Part shown: in pieces, positions 11,473-22,046 of the stretch
Numbering within the stretch: the stretch's first letter is position 1
Layout of the letters: each line of letters opens with the position of its first letter
Source: Skeletonema tropicum
Taxonomy: Eukaryota > Bacillariophyta > Thalassiosirophyceae > Thalassiosirales > Thalassiosiraceae
Direction of reading: 5' to 3'
Length of the DNA stretch: 64,000 bases
NCBI GenBank assembly: GCA_037178625.1
Contig: CM074127.1
Coordinates: forward strand, 5,084,001-5,148,000
Made by a program: the position numbers and the translations under genes
The notes under the pieces: generated by a model
What the model was told of the DNA's origin: nothing
What the model saw: only the letters and a program-made list of their open reading frames with translations
Database searches by the model: none

Positions 11473-12270
11473 CCACACGACGTCGCCTACACGTTACAGA
11501 AAATATATAAAAATTCGTTTCCGTTGAACACAACAATCAACTGACAATTAATTCAAACGGCGTAGATATCGATCAAAGAAACATCAATACATCATTATCA
11601 TGATAGTATGCATCCGTGGGAATAATATTACTGATGTATGTTGAGAAAAACATCATATTTATCAAGTATTACATTTATAATAATTTTCATAAAATAATAA
11701 CATAGTTTATCTGATATTAAACTCTAACATGATGAATCACCAACACAAAGAAGTCTTATATTGCAATTATATGATCGTAGGACTCATGGATAACCACTCA
11801 TTTGCAGATGGTGGCTCTTCATAAGGTAGATTGTTGTATACACTCTGGGAAGGAAAATAGATTGTTTCTCACCAATAGAATTTGCTTGATCATGTATTCG
11901 GTGATGTTTATGAACAGCCCAAGTATCAAAAGACGTCCCCCATATATCATTTATCGATTTGATGCGAGGAAACCCTCTCCTTATATGTATATCATCACGT
12001 TAACGTCCGTGGGAGGGATGAAAGGAGGTAAAAGTTGTGGATTTTATGCCATTTATGGCGACGTTATTTTCTTCATTTTCGATACATCAACTGAGTTTTG
12101 CTGACGTTGTCGCTTAGATTATGATGTATACGATCGGATAAGCCTAGTATCATAGGTGTATTTATTAGTTGTGCATAACTGTGGCCCTAGGAGTGGATGA
12201 CATCATGGTGAGGGTGTACATAAAAGATGATATTATATATTTGGAGGGTGAATTTGAGTGGTAAGTGGTA

Positions 12271-12602
12271 CTCCCTCTGTCCCACAAAAAATGAGCTTTT
12301 TGATTTAAAATAGTTATAATTTGGTCAATTTCCGTCCAAAAAATTGCTATCGCACATCGTTGGAAAGCTTATTTCACGCCGGTTACGATTATATGGAGGT
12401 TGGAGGTTGTTAAGCAAGTATTTGTAATGATATTGTGACAAAAGGCGTTAAAATATCCTTATATCTAACCCTATTGTGAAAATGAAGAGGCCTCTCGGAC
12501 ACTTGTGTAGGACCTCACGTAGGAATAAGTACGTCAAATAGCTAGTTTTTTGTGGGACTACGATTAACTTCAAATAGCTCATTTTTTTTGGGACAGAGGG
12601 AG
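12271..12602. mobile_element. Stowaway-like MITE, copy 2
   Basis: Duplicate of the element at 797-1128, carried along by the segmental duplication rather than transposed independently, because the flanks are also shared. It has the same 332 bp, CTCCCTCTGTCCCA ends and TA flanks (12269-12270, 12603-12604). Confidence 0.85.
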
Positions 12603-13908
12603 TACCTACTAGCGAATTTGAGGCTACGATAGGAATCGTCCCTCTACGTACGGCCAAAAAAGCGATTTTACGTTAGGAATAGTACTTGAAGTTTTAAGTT
12701 AGTTCTGTTCCACCTTAAGTTGGCCCTGGCCTGTTGCCTGTATGTTGGCTACATGCAACTATCGGACCGCAAACCGGGATAGCGGGCAAGTGGGCGTGCC
12801 AACAACTAGGAGTTTAACACAGCATGATTTAAGGAGAGGCTTGACAGGGGAATATTGGGGATGTTTGGTCGATATAAGGGTAACATTTGGGTAAAATTTT
12901 GAGCTCATTTGTACCCGATTATGTGTAGTTGTCCACGTGGGCGCCGCCAACAACATATATACTTACCATGAAAAGCACCCACTAGAGGTACTTATCCCGG
13001 CACGCCTAGAGATGCCGAGAAGAAGAAAGTCATTCACGAAGCTTGAGCTGCTGCGTAGGTACTTACAATTCCTATGTGATTGAAATTTGCATCCTGTGAC
13101 ACTTTCTCAGACTGTCGTATGAATTCCTCTTGGTTGAAATTTGCATCCTGTGAAACTTTCTCTCTACTCTAGGAGTACTCCTAGTTCGCAGCAGTCCCGG
13201 TAATCGTGTCTATTGACACCTTTCTTGCAGTTTCGCAACGTCATCGGCTTCGCGTCGTCTGGATGGAATCTTACCTACGTCTGCTTGAGTATCCATCTTT
13301 GGAATTTGAGGTAGAGTGATGACACCTTTCTTGCAGTTTTGCAACGTCCGCGCGTCGGCGTCGCGTCGTCGTCCGGATAGATCACGACGGTTCACGACGA
13401 CGGTTAGCGTCTTTTGGAAAATTCTTCTACCAATTGTTCTAGATTATTTGTGACACGTTAAAATTTAAATGTTGTGACGAACTTAGGTACTTGCTGATTA
13501 GGAGTATAAATACGTGTCTTCATGTTACGATGCTTATCTTGCTAACTACTCTAGAATGTGACAAAAAAAGAAGAAAAATGAAAATGACGAGAGACGTTAA
13601 CCATCAATCACACGAGGCGTGAACCGCCGTGTGACGAACAAATGGCATCCTGATGGCATCTTCCATCTGCCGCAGCGTATCTTTGAAGCTGAAAAAAGAT
13701 TTTTACTCATCTACCATGCGGTCGCATGCTTCTCATGCTCTCATAACTTTTATGAACGAGTGGATCATTCATAGCATCGGTCTACTTATTCTTGTTACTG
13801 CCAGTTCCGCAACGCTCCGACGTTCTGAAGAGCCTTCGTTTTGAAACGGTGCACAAAGTTCCACTCTACACTCTAACCCAGCGAAGTGACCTGTAAGTAC
13901 ACTTCAAC

Positions 13909-15156
13909 ATGACGGCCGAAAAAAAGTTGCTACAGTTGACTGCGAACACCATCAAGTACTTGAAAGTGTCCGAAGATGAGCTTCAGTATTGCAACAGGGT
14001 GTGTATCAGATTGAAAAACATGACTGACAGTGGCATCACAAACGCAAAACACTTGAGGAATGAGGAAAGAGCTAAGAAAAAGCTTGCATTCAAGGCTAAG
14101 GAAGTTTACGTCGTCAGGAAATGCCTTGATAGTCTTGTGCATGAATTGAATCACGGACATGGTCACAATTACACCGAAGAAGAAATCATGAATATGGAAA
14201 TCAGTGATAGTGATGATGAAGCATTTGAAGATGAGAAGAAAGAGTTGCTAAACCAACTTCCTTCGGTCAAAAAGCAATGGGAGGAAGCCAAGAGTGAGCG
14301 ATTTGTTTGCCGCGATACGTGGCGTGAAATCAAAGAGGCCCGAGCAGCAAATCCTGCCTTGAAAAAGGACGATGAGGAGAATGAGAAATTCAAAGCGGCG
14401 ATTGAAAACTTTCGATCAGCACAAGAGAAGGAAAGCGCCGCTTTGGCCGCTTATGAAAGTCTGGTAGATAAATTGGGTGCACTTGCTGAAAAAGAAGAGA
14501 AGGAGAAAGAAATGTTGCTACGGTTGATTGTGAAGACCAACAAGTACTTGAAAGTGTCCGAAGATGAGCTTAAGTATTGCAACAGGGTGTGTATCAGATT
14601 GAAAAACATGACTGACAGTGGCATCACAAACGCAAACCACTTGAGGAATGAGGAAAGAGCTAAGAAAAAGCTTGCATTCAAGGCTAAGGAAGTTTACGTC
14701 GTCAAGGAAGCTCTTGATAGTCTTGTAGATGAATTGAATGACGGACATTGTTGCAATTACACCATCGAAGACATCATGAATTTGGACATCAGTGATAGTG
14801 ATGATGATGATGAAGCATTTGAAGATGAGAAGAAAGAGTTGCTAAACCAACTTCCTTCGATCAAAAAGCAATGGGAGGATGCCGTGAGTGAGCGATTTGT
14901 TTGCCGCGATACGTGGCGTGAAATCAAAGAAGCCCGAGAAAAAAATCCTGCCTTGAAAAAGGACGATGAGGAGAATGAGAAATTCAAAGCGGCGATTGAA
15001 AACTTTCGATCAGCACAAGAGAAGGAAAGCGCCGCTTTGGCCGCTTATGAAAGTCTGGTAGATAAATTGGGTGTACTCTATGATAATCAAGATGACACTA
15101 TCAGCTTCAGCGATGATGACGAAATCCATTATGGTGACGGTGAGAGTGAAAGCTAA
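13909..15156 (+). CDS. Acidic helical-repeat protein, family member C (doubled)
   Basis: A 415-residue member holding four ~85-residue helical repeats. The whole two-repeat unit of the member at 2423 has been duplicated in frame (about residues 1-190 and 191-415), so the second unit starts right after the first unit's SLVDKLGAL end, joined by EKEEKEKE. DNA identity between the units is high, so the internal doubling is recent. Each unit keeps the acidic linker, but only the last keeps the Ser/Asp tail, here partly changed to SFSDDDEIHYGDGESES. The leader and ATG context equal those of member A. The function is unknown. Confidence 0.82.
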   Translation: MTAEKKLLQLTANTIKYLKVSEDELQYCNRVCIRLKNMTDSGITNAKHLRNEERAKKKLAFKAKEVYVVRKCLDSLVHELNHGHGHNYTEEEIMNMEISDSDDEAFEDEKKELLNQLPSVKKQWEEAKSERFVCRDTWREIKEARAANPALKKDDEENEKFKAAIENFRSAQEKESAALAAYESLVDKLGALAEKEEKEKEMLLRLIVKTNKYLKVSEDELKYCNRVCIRLKNMTDSGITNANHLRNEERAKKKLAFKAKEVYVVKEALDSLVDELNDGHCCNYTIEDIMNLDISDSDDDDEAFEDEKKELLNQLPSIKKQWEDAVSERFVCRDTWREIKEAREKNPALKKDDEENEKFKAAIENFRSAQEKESAALAAYESLVDKLGVLYDNQDDTISFSDDDEIHYGDGESES

Positions 15157-15644
15157 GGGTAGTTGTGAGTTTGAGATTGAATGCCAAGGGGCTTGAGTTA
15201 GGTAGTAAGTAGTTAGGTTAAGAGATAATACAATCTATTTTTGTTACACAATATTACTGCACAAGTCGCTTATATCCTGGGCAGAGGAAGATAAGGTATA
15301 TGTATGCTCTGTAGTTGTGTGTGCATTGCTGGTATGCTTGCTTGATCTCTGCGTCTTCGGAGTGCAAAGACAAAGGCAAAGGTAAAGCTCATTGAAATCG
15401 TAGATAACTCTTCACCAGAATGAATCTTCTTCTCTCCCGACCTTAGCTATTCATGTATGCATAATGTTGGCACTTGTGGGCAATAATCTATACGTGCGAT
15501 CTCGATATCAAAAATGAATTGAAATTACCATACTTAAAACGATTAAACATATTCCATACGTGAAACAGATCATCTTGCTATTCTATGAGATGTGTATTGA
15601 GTGATGCAAAAAAGAAGAATCCTTCGAGCAAATCATCTCCGTAT
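15157..15644. other. Intergenic, no gene seen
   Basis: The 3' flank between the convergent helical-repeat and MYND genes, a near-identical duplicate of 3110-3597. No RNA gene or open frame is seen. Confidence 0.6.
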
Positions 15645-17049
15645 TCATCCTAGTGCTAATGATAACTCCCCATCTGGCCCGAATACGTGGTACCCACCCA
15701 ACTTCGACTTGACAGCAGACCACGGAGTGCCCTCCTGAAGCTCAATTGTCTCATCAGTCAGTGCATCAAAGATTTCTCCAGAACTTGGATCCTTGCATAG
15801 TACAAGGAAATCGCGATCTCCGGCAATTATCATGGACATACCCAATGAGTTTGTCTTGTTATAACCGATATCATCTTTCCTTTCAATCTCTCCATGAATG
15901 AGTCGAAGGGATGATGCAGGCAAGTTCATTGTACCGGAATATTTCTTGGACACGCACCGATGTTTGTGGTCTGATTTCCAAGCCTTTGCAGCGCAGCTCT
16001 TGCTACAATACCAGGCATTGCTGCAACCAGAACAGAGAAGAAGTCTGTCTGCTTTGCCGCAGTGGAAGCTTTCTGAGAAGAAGGAGAATATTTACCGTAG
16101 GCATGTTCCTTCATCAAGTCAAGGTATTCATCTTTTGTCAGATATGGCCTGCTGACCCCATCTTGAATTTTGAGCCGGATCGTCATTCTGATAATTGTGT
16201 GTGGCCATATGTTTACGTAGCTCATAATCCTGTCGCTTGCGTCGCTCATGTCAATCTTTCCGTCATGGTGAAGAAGGCGGATTGCAGCAAGACAAACCCT
16301 ATATTCCACGAGAGCGGCTTCGAAATCTTGCGTACAATACGTTGCAAAGGCCCTAATTGTTCTGACAAGTACTTCATCATAATGAGGGATCTCACCCCTC
16401 TGAAGCGTAGGCAAGAGCGACAAAGCCTCGTTGAAATGATATAGGCTAAGCTCATTATCATTGTTCCCCTGGAACTGAATTTCCTAAAGTCAGATGGGAA
16501 ATCTACAATTGTGCGCGACAGATATGTGGGCAACATCTTTCGCATCTGCTCAATGGTAGATGTACACCGAGCAATGGTATAGTTTTCGGTTTCAGCCATT
16601 GACCTGGGCTCCATCTCTTGAATAATTGTGCATTTCCGCATCTTCTAGTCCACTCATTTCCATGGACAGCTATTGTACGTTTGTGCTTCTTTGCAACTTT
16701 GACTGGCACTTCTGTGATATTTATCTTGGTCTCTGTCATTTCTCGGGGGAGATCCCAACAGGAGTAGACGAAATCTAGATCCATTTGTCGGCGCTTGGCA
16801 TTGTATTTAGCTCGTTTTTCGGGCAACCACGTACACGTAGACGAGGTTTTGATCTTATCAGTTGAGATAGGTTGAAATATCAATTCATTTATGAATGTGA
16901 GAGTGAGATACAATATTTACTACCTAGAGCTATGGTGCAATTAAGAAGTTATTTCTTACCGGATTTTGACCACTAATGATCGTTTTCATGAAAGCTTCCG
17001 CTGCTTCCGCAATGTCCATGCAATCGGTCGTCATATTTGCTGCACTCAT
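15645..17049 (-). CDS. MYND zinc-finger protein, multi-exon, putative 23-nt introns
   Basis: Minus-strand model: exons 17049-16960, 16853-16668, 16644-16507, 16483-16096 and 16072-15645, giving 409 residues. The first intron is ordinary (106 nt, GTAAGA donor). The other three gaps are each exactly 23 nt, start GT, end AG, and each is needed to keep the frame. The C-terminal exon carries a MYND-type finger: HCGKAD, then CSGC, YCSKSC, W and DHKHRC. The first cysteine of the usual first pair is serine. Exon 4 is helical and TPR-like (ELSLYHFNEALSLL). MYND fingers bind peptides and often accompany SET or TPR modules; no SET core is seen. A pseudogene with three frameshifts is the alternative. A truncated copy lies at 3598 and a broken one at 18836-23348. 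Confidence 0.6.
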
Positions 17050-17475
17050 TATGCGACATAGCAATAGAAGCAGTGGCGCTCGGTTGGCAACGATGGCCGC
17101 TGAGTTATTCGAGCTGAGAGCACGATGTCTCCTTGAAATTCCGACGGACGAGCTCTAGAAACCGACCTCTGAACTACAATACTGGTTGAACGCAGCGCGG
17201 TAGCAAGCAGGCAAGCTGCGGGGGATGAATCAGGCGGGCTTTTAGAGCCTCCTTCTGGGCAAGTCACGAGCTGGTGCCAAGCAACGAGAAGATCGAAATC
17301 GAAGCCACAGGGTACTTCAAAGACTGCCGCACCCTGCGCGCAAACCAAAAGCACTCGCTCCCATCTTTCTCCCGAAAAAAGCAAGGCGTCCAGCCCAGCC
17401 GAGCGTCCTACCTACCCAGCCTCCTACAACTCTACCACCGGCTGTGAGTCCGCAACAACAGGACCGCATTATAAT
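17050..17475. other. Junction between MYND copy 2 and the Ulp1 gene
   Basis: Homology with MYND copy 3 runs to about 17111 (copy 3 leaves it at about 23348). From 17112 the sequence is unique and leads into the protease gene. The stretch may hold that gene's promoter or a missing first exon, since no ATG precedes the protease frame. Confidence 0.5.
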
Positions 17476-18604
17476 ATGGGCTTCTGCAAAGGAACTCGGA
17501 TGAAGACTTACACCGCTGTCAAGTTGGAGCCCTTTTGCGGGACGTGCCAGCTAATTTTCAGTTATGCCTCCAAGGAGGGGACAAGGTTCGGCGTGATGCA
17601 ATGCGGTCTTTGCGACACCCTCAGTGGCTCAATGATGAAGTTATCAATGGCAATGGCTATCTCCTAAGAGTCCTCCTCCCAAAGGTGAATCGGCAACATG
17701 TCTACATCTTCAACTCATTCTTCATGTCAACCCTCCTACGTACGGGGGCTGACGGCAGGTCTGCTCCGTCCTACAACTTTGACAACGCTGGGGAAATTGT
17801 TTAAGGAGGAAGAATAAGATTTTGGGAGTGAAAGAGATCTTCGTGCCGATCAACCACTCTAGAACTCACTGGCTATTACTCAGGGCGCATACAGAAACAA
17901 AGGTTGTTACCCTGTGGGATTCCCAAGGTAGGAAGCCGGGCAATCAATTGTATCTGACTACAATGTTAAGGTATTTGGGGGACAAATACAGTGAACTTCA
18001 CGGGGTACCGAGTGACGATTGGAAAGCAGAGTGGTCACTAGTAGATGCCTCCAACAATTCTCCGAAACAAACCAATGGACACGACTGTGGATTGTTTGTC
18101 CTCGCTAATGCGACTATGCTGGCTCAGCAGATCCCTCTGTCCCCTTCCTCGTACAATGAGGGAGATTTCCAGCTGTTAGACACCCGAAGTAGGGTGGCGA
18201 TGCTGTTGTGGCTAGCGAGTACCAACAGGCCTGTACCACCTGAAGTACGGGCAGTCCAATCGAGGCGGCGTCAACGCCCAACACAGAGCAATGAGAGGAG
18301 CCGAAATGGCCAATCTAAGATCAAACCTCTTCCAGCAAAGAAAGCTTCTGCCGCAGTCAAGCACTCAAAAGGCAAGGAGCGCGCAAAGCGACGTCGCAAC
18401 AACAAGCGAATTATCCCGGGAGGTCCCAAAACTCGGGGGAAAATCTTGGTCACAGACCCCACGCCATTGCAACAGACACATTCACTATTGAACAAGAAAC
18501 GCAAAGCAGAGTCCGTAGTTTTTGGGGAGGCCACATTGTTAGCTACCACTCAACGCCATGCTCCGCCGAAGAGGAAGAAACGGAAACAGCACCACCCTGA
18601 CTGA
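17475..18604 (+). pseudogene. Ulp1-type (C48) cysteine protease, frameshifted
   Basis: SUMO-protease-like gene in two frames. The 5' frame (to 17804) has the substrate-groove motif WLNDEVIN and YNFDN. The 3' frame (from about 17787) continues with IFVPINHSRTHW, TLWDSQG and QTNGHDCGLF, giving the full His-Asp-Gln-Cys catalytic set. Related proteases usually read F-x-N-V-R-R-W-G at the junction, and RWG is present in the second frame, so a lost base near 17786 is the simplest reading. A 20-nt GT...AG segment at 17799-17818 would also restore the frame. The tail is very basic (KKRK, PPKRKKRKQ), a nuclear signal. No ATG opens the 5' frame. Ulp1 domains are common cargo of DNA transposons, which fits this repeat-rich setting. 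Confidence 0.65.
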
Positions 18605-18835
18605 AAGAATTGAGTCCCAACTATGTGTCGCAGGAGCACTCTCACCTGGTTACAGACGCTTCGGCGTTTAAGAGGAGTCCTTGACTCCTACGGGAAGTTT
18701 CCCGTCTTGCTGTCTGGATGCCATTCGGCAATAGAAAAGACCGTACAGTTGTACCGAAGCAGGTCCCTTTTAGTATCATAGATATCTAATCTGATTAACT
18801 TTGTATTTATTTATTGCTGAATATACCTACGTGTC
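18605..18835. other. 3' flank of the Ulp1 gene with a hairpin cluster
   Basis: Four stem-loops lie in a row: ACGC-TTCG-GCGT (18656-18667), AGGAGTC-CTT-GACTCCT (18673-18689), ACGGGAA-GT-TTCCCGT (18690-18705) and TGCC-ATTC-GGCA (18719-18730). They are followed by a GACC/GGTC outer pairing near 18740-18770. It could be a structured 3' UTR or a small RNA; no known family is recognised. Confidence 0.5.
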
Positions 18836-18859
18836 CATAGTACAAGGAAATCGCGATCT

Positions 18860-18992
18860 TGTGAGAATATTCAGTCGGCGGACTTTTCCACTTTCGTCTT
18901 CATCATTCTTTAGTCTAAAATAGGCTCACAATTATTTGTCTAAGAATCAATTTCTTTCAATAGCCATTCATGTGGCTCTAGGCATTGTCACA
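18860..18992 (+). repeat. 5' LTR (133 bp)
   Basis: Direct repeat of 21917-22046 with one substitution and one extra ATT triplet. Confidence 0.9.
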
Positions 18993-19191
18993 GTTTATCA
19001 GACTTTTAGCTCTCCATTGAGTATACGAATACTTTATCATTTTGCATCCTTGACGATTCGATCTAATTCGAACGTTCACTCTTGAACGTGAGAATTCAAA
19101 TCGTTTCGTTCATTCGAATCGTGATTCAAACCCGTCTCATCTTTGAGTCGATCTTCGGACCCACATCTTTGTTGCAAATCAAGCCATTGAA

Positions 19192-19440
19192 ATGACGACA
19201 GATACAGATACTACTCATTCTGCTCCTCCAGCAGGAGCAAGGGTTAAGACAACTGGCAAATATTCTGCCAATGGGACTTTCATCAAATACAAGGCTTGTC
19301 TTTGTTACCCAGAGGACAACAAGATTATCAAGGAAGCTAATGACTCGGGAAAAGAGAGGGCCCGGAGCAAAAGGGTTGGCACAAAGTGGGGTGGATATTT
19401 CTGTTCCTACTATTTGCTTTGCTTCGAATGGCCCAATTAG
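19192..19440 (+). CDS. First small frame of the LTR element
   Basis: An 82-residue ATG frame starting MTTDTDTTHSAPPAG, basic near the end (KERARSKRVGTK). It overlaps the next frame at 19428-19440 and is offset so that a -1 shift would join them. It could be a short Gag-like leader. No domain is recognised. Confidence 0.35.
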   Translation: MTTDTDTTHSAPPAGARVKTTGKYSANGTFIKYKACLCYPEDNKIIKEANDSGKERARSKRVGTKWGGYFCSYYLLCFEWPN

Positions 19441-21980
19441 AACAAAATCCTTTCAACGTTCGACTTAACAAGACATTGGTCAATCCTACTCTTGACAAAC
19501 ACCAAACTCACAGTACATGGTTCAATCCTATTCCTGACGAGTCTACGGCAAACGAGGGAGCTTCTCCTTTTGTAACTCAGGACTCCGAGGGAGCAAGCAG
19601 ACTTTCCGAGGAGTCTACGGCAAACGAGGGAGCTTCTCCTTTTGTAACTCAGGACTCCGAGGGAGCAAGCAGACTTTCCGAGGGAGACAGTATTCATCTT
19701 CTTCTCACTGCAGCTCCAAACAATCTATACGGAACCCAAGCCGTTCCAACAACTCTTGGCATATCGCAAGCCTTGAATAGACATCCTCAGGGTAACAACT
19801 CCAACGAGCAAGCCTTGACCGGACAATCTCTCGGTAACCCACCAGAGCAAGCTTTGAATATACGTGTTCACGGCAACTGGCATGGGCAAGCCTTGAATAG
19901 ACATCTTCACGGCAACTCACACGAGCAAGCCTTGACCAGATACTCTCACGGTAACCCAAATCAAAATGGGCAAAAAGTGAATAGACATCCTCATGGTAAC
20001 TCCCACGAGCAAGCCATGACCGGACCATCTCATGGTAACAACTTCTATAAGCAAGCCATGAATAGACATCCTCATGGTAACTCCGACGAGCAAGCCATGA
20101 CCGGACCATCTCATAGTGACCCACATGGGCAAGCTATGAATAGACCATGCAACACTAACCCAAATGGGCACACATTGTATGATAGTCCATCGGAGAACGC
20201 TATCGCCCATTCCAGAAATGCGGCTCTAAACTCTAACGTGATAGTAGTTTACGAGGACGACCTTGTAATCCTTGATCAAGACAAGGCAATCTCGATCGAC
20301 CGGTTTACAGAGAATGCTATCGCCCGTTTCAGAAATGTGGCTCTAAACTCTAATGTGATAGCGACCTATGCTATCGCCCGTTTCAGAAATGTGGCTCTAA
20401 ACTCTAATGTGATAGCGACCTACGCGAACGACAGTTTAGACTTCGGCTTCGGTCAAGACAACATCTTGATTGACCGGTTCGTATAGCATACTCATGGTGT
20501 GCAAATTGGCAGTGCTCAACGCAATGCCTCTCTTTTCTGCAGAACTCAATCTATCTCTTCTGGCGGCACTCAACATGATGCCAGTTCACCTCAATGTGAA
20601 GCAATTCTCTTTGGTAACGCCCACTGCAACACAGCCCTATTCGACAGCACTCAGTTCAATATCGATGCCAGCTTTATCGGCAGCTTTCAATATGATGTCA
20701 TTTTACTCAGCAATGAATCGACTATTTGCAGCTTTCATTCGCTTCCTTTTGTCAGGCTCCAACGCAATAGCGACTCTATTGCCGTGACATATGATACGCT
20801 AAGCTCAGGCTCAAGCCCAAGTTCAAACTCAAGTCCAAGCTCGAGGTCAAGCCGACTATCCGTAAGCGAGGAAAGTGATTTGGATGCTAATTCTAGTGAC
20901 TTCCAAATTTCGACATTTTTGTGTAATCACATAAAATGCCCTTCATTTCGCGAGGGAGAGAGGTGTATATACACTCGGGCGTGTAGATGCAGCATGTACT
21001 GCAGCTCAAGCCGGCTCTACACGTACGAGAGAGTCCTTGACTCCAAGAGTCGATCATTATCAAGCGAGGAAGTTAGTCAGCAAGACACACAGAAGCAGCA
21101 GCAGCTGCTGCAGCCGATATCATCTGCATCATTGCAGGTATTAGAGACAAGCGCGACTGCAAACTTAACTGCAAGCTTGCTGACATATTCTTCAACAAGT
21201 ATTACGAGCGATTCAAACAATGGAATTGCCACTATCCCGACCCAACCCGACAGCGCCCTACGCGATGTCTCTAATCTTGGCAGCGCTATATGCGATGCCA
21301 CCATTCCTGGCAGCGCTCCATGCGATGTCCCCAATTCTTGCAGCACTCTACGCGGTGCGTCCACCTTCGTCGACAGCGCTCTATGCGATGCCGCCTTTAG
21401 CGAGTGCAACAACATTCGATGCGACGCTACATTTGCTCAAGATCAAGGGAACAATTTTTCTACAAACTTCACAATTCAATCATCGGCAAACGAGGGAGCT
21501 CTTGGTCAAGAATTCAAGAGTCACTTAACAGTAAACGAGGGAGATCTAGGTATGCAGATTCTACCTCCATCTGAGCATCACTTCAATTACGAAGAAGCAA
21601 GTGCGAGAACAACAAACGCTTTAACCAGCGATACAAAATCACTTATGCTTTCAGTGGCAATTACTATCTTTACAATCAGAAAAATTTTACAGGAGTATGT
21701 CAATCGCTTCACACTTCCATCGGGAAACACTCGCTTGCTTTTCAAGCGCACAGGCAATAGATTGTCTAATGAATTTCTCCACACATACTACAAATACTAC
21801 CAGATGCAACTTTTTGGTCACAATGAAACACAAAATATCCTCAGCTCTCAACAATGCAAGCTCTCCGATTTAGATTTCGACTCTGATCAGATACCAGACT
21901 TCAGTGCACGAGGGAGTGTGAGAATATTCAGTTGGCGGACTTTTCCACTTTCGTCTTCATCATTCTTTAGTCTAAAATAG
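19428..21980 (+). CDS. Long low-complexity frame with one internal TAG
   Basis: From the ATG at 19428 the frame stays open to 20483, meets a single TAG at 20484-20486, then continues in the same frame to 21980 inside the 3' LTR, about 850 codons in all. The first part is built of tandem peptide repeats: a 24-residue unit duplicated at 19541-19684 (72-bp period), many GNS-EQA-rich units of about 20 residues at 19765-20160, and an 18-residue unit (AIARFRNVALNSNV core) at about 20317-20424. The second part is Ser/Asn-rich with a small Cys cluster (CRCSMYC). No enzyme motif is seen. It may be a structural Gag-like or passenger protein; the TAG may be read through or a recent nonsense mutation. 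Confidence 0.5.
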
Positions 21981-22046
21981 GCTCACAATTTGTCTAAGAA
22001 TCAATTTCTTTCAATAGCCATTCATGTGGCTCTAGGCATTGTCACA
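21917..22046 (+). repeat. 3' LTR (130 bp)
   Basis: Near-identical to the 5' LTR. It ends in TCACA followed by the GATCT target duplication. Confidence 0.9.

Larger units (their letters stand above)
11473..16320. repeat. Segmental duplication, copy 2 (of 1-4268)
   Basis: Copy of the first 4.27 kb, including the MITE, the short-repeat block (13066-13386), the helical-repeat gene and the MYND gene. It is longer because the helical-repeat gene carries an internal duplication. Unlike copy 1, the MYND gene continues past the breakpoint and is complete. Confidence 0.93.
18860..22046 (+). mobile_element. LTR retroelement without recognisable pol, complete
   Basis: A 3187-bp element with terminal direct repeats of 133 and 130 bp that begin TGTGAGAATATTCAG and end ATTGTCACA (canonical TG...CA). 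It is flanked by a perfect 5-bp target duplication GATCT (18855-18859, 22047-22051) in the last exon of the third MYND copy. A purine run (cgagggag) abuts the 3' LTR as a possible polypurine tract. The bases just after the 5' LTR (TTTATCAGAC) weakly resemble an initiator-Met primer site. No protease, integrase or reverse transcriptase motifs are seen, so mobilisation must have used enzymes from another element. The LTRs differ by one SNP and a 3-nt indel, so insertion is recent. Confidence 0.88.

Noticed and set aside
14169..14987. Ser/Phe-rich minus-strand frames under the helical-repeat genes
   Set aside because: Antisense shadows of GAA/GAG/AAG-rich coding sequence; they repeat with every copy of the sense gene.
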